Below, one piece after another: positions 15,543 through 15,857 of a stretch of DNA of 15,857 nt; the first letter of the stretch is position 1; every line of letters begins with the position of its first letter. Source of the DNA: Thermoplasmatota archaeon (lineage in GTDB: Archaea > Thermoplasmatota > E2 > DHVEG-1). A program made the translations under genes and the position numbers. The stretch lies in assembly GCA_030605515.1 (NCBI GenBank), contig JAUWIE010000027.1:1-15857 (forward strand), given 5' to 3'. Under the pieces are notes generated by a model. It was not told where the DNA came from, ran no database searches, and saw only the letters and a program-made list of their open reading frames with translations.

Positions 15543-15749
15543 TTAGTCGAAATCTGATCCAAGATCATAGCCACAATACGGGCATTCGTTATCATCACCA
15601 AGAAGTTGATTACAATTTGGACAAACACTTTCGGAATCAAAGTTTTTTTCTGATCCGTCTATAGCGCATCCACATTCAGGACATATATATGTATGGGTTG
15701 ATCCTTTGGTTGATGGGTGTGTAACCCAAAGACATGTGTCACCCCTTTG
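15543..15749 (-). pseudogene. Zinc-ribbon protein gene, 5' part missing
   Basis: On the minus strand a 68-codon open frame runs from just after an in-frame TAG (15750-15752) to a TAA (15543-15545). It encodes three CxxC knuckles: ICPECGCAIDG, VCPNCNQLLGDDN and CPYCGYDLG, ending GSDFD. This is a typical archaeal multi-zinc-ribbon C-terminus, often a cytosolic tail or partner-binding module. There is no ATG, GTG or TTG anywhere in the 68 codons, and sequence upstream of the TAG does not continue the protein, so the gene appears to lack its beginning. The likely cause is insertion or rearrangement near 15700-15750, where a new + strand ORF with its own leader begins. A sequencing error or an unusual start codon are alternatives. 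Confidence 0.6.
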
Positions 15750-15796
15750 CTATAAGGGGCATTAACCAAAAACCCTAAAAACAACGAGGTGACACA
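15735..15796 (+). repeat. Inverted repeat with nested hairpin in the leader of the 15798 ORF
   Basis: TGTGTCACC (15735-15743) and GGTGACACA (15788-15796) are a perfect 9-base inverted repeat. The right arm overlaps the ribosome binding site GAGGTGAC (15786-15793). A second hairpin, CCCCTT (15742-15747) with AAGGGG (15754-15759) around a 6-base loop, shares two bases with the left arm, so the two structures compete. In RNA starting upstream of 15735 the long stem would hide the ribosome binding site. Confidence 0.6.
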
Positions 15797-15797
15797 A

Positions 15798-15857
15798 ATG
15801 ATTGTATGGCATGGAGATGTATATATAGATAAGGCACACATAGATGTGTTAAAACAT
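15798..15857 (+). CDS. Start of an unrecognised ORF, C-terminus beyond window
   Basis: An ATG at 15798 preceded 4 bases earlier by GAGGTGAC opens 20 codons (MIVWHGDVYIDKAHIDVLK...) that remain open to the window edge. The ribosome binding site is among the best matches in the window, which is the main support for a real start. The visible peptide carries no recognised motif. Context, directly after a broken zinc-ribbon gene and inside an inverted repeat, makes a transposase or other mobile-element protein plausible, but this is inference. A GCTATAAGG at 15749-15757 could act as a TATA box; it would start RNA downstream of the left repeat arm and so escape the repressing stem. Confidence 0.5.
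   Translation, partial: MIVWHGDVYIDKAHIDVLKH

Larger units (their letters stand above)
15735..15857 (+). mobile_element. Possible left end of an insertion element, continues beyond window
   Basis: Three things suggest an insertion here: the zinc-ribbon frame breaks off without a start codon, a terminal-style TGTGTCACC sequence lies at the break, and a new ORF with a ribosome binding site begins 63 bases inside. Insertion-sequence ends with TGT and a transposase start close by are common, and IS leaders often fold over the transposase ribosome binding site. Without the right end, a target duplication or a recognisable transposase motif, this stays tentative. Confidence 0.3.

Noticed and set aside
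15483..15553. Short repeats GTCGAAAT (15483 and 15546) and ATATTTTTAG (15512 and 15537)
   Set aside because: They are short, imperfectly arranged and in very AT-rich DNA; one copy of each lies at the end of the zinc-ribbon gene. Too weak to call attachment sites or an array.
15659..15841. Minus-strand 60-codon ORF across the right-edge junction
   Set aside because: It overlaps the zinc-ribbon frame, which has clear CxxC motifs, and shows no domain or ribosome binding site of its own; its composition is that of a frame shadow.
1..15857. CRISPR arrays, rRNA or tRNA genes
   Set aside because: No regularly spaced direct repeats, no rRNA-like GC-rich conserved blocks and no tRNA-like T-loop (GGTTCRANTCC) were seen in the intergenic regions.

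Overview
The window is a gene-dense, AT-rich stretch of an archaeal chromosome. Archaeal markers are SRP54 of the archaeal/eukaryotic type, a NOG1-family GTPase, a CTP-dependent (DUF120) riboflavin kinase with an N-terminal winged helix, an archaeal-type glycerate 2-kinase, TATA-box promoters, GGAGGTGAT-type ribosome binding sites and several probably short-leadered mRNAs. The bacterial-type NAD+-dependent DNA ligase next to PolX, and the large PQQ-propeller surface protein, would fit a Thermoplasmatota-like euryarchaeon, but the exact lineage cannot be fixed from this sequence.

Layout. 1-407 (-): HD-domain phosphohydrolase, cut by the window edge, divergent from 567-1073 (+), a two-CBS-domain protein with a TTG start. 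1170-3853 (+): srp54 followed after 11 bases by glycerate 2-kinase, ending in a hairpin. 3993-8192 (+): a 1399-residue exported, membrane-anchored protein with a PQQ-like propeller and Ig-like repeats. 8213-8329 (-): an unannotated 38-residue single-span membrane peptide. 8475-9437 (-): NOG1-like GTPase. 9491-14331 (+): a tight five-gene run made of a winged-helix protein, riboflavin kinase/regulator, PolX, LigA and a Cys-rich DUF6485 protein. 14346-14747 (-): a small lipoprotein. 14911-15432 (+): a tryptophan-rich protein made of two Lrp/AsnC-like ligand-binding units. 15543-15749 (-): the 3' part of a zinc-ribbon gene with no start codon. 15798-end (+): the start of a new ORF whose ribosome binding site lies in an inverted repeat.

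How the genes work together. PolX (gap filling plus a PHP phosphoesterase/exonuclease domain) and LigA (nick sealing) form a plausible base-excision or gap-repair pair in one transcript with a flavin-metabolism kinase/regulator. SRP54 serves membrane targeting, and the propeller protein, lipoprotein and small membrane peptide are likely clients of export or insertion pathways.

Most unusual items. The protein at 14911 is 13% tryptophan (23 of 173 residues) and is an internal duplication of a stand-alone RAM-like domain; I know of no described system matching it. The right edge looks like a zinc-ribbon gene broken by an insertion that carries an mRNA leader able to hide its own ribosome binding site.
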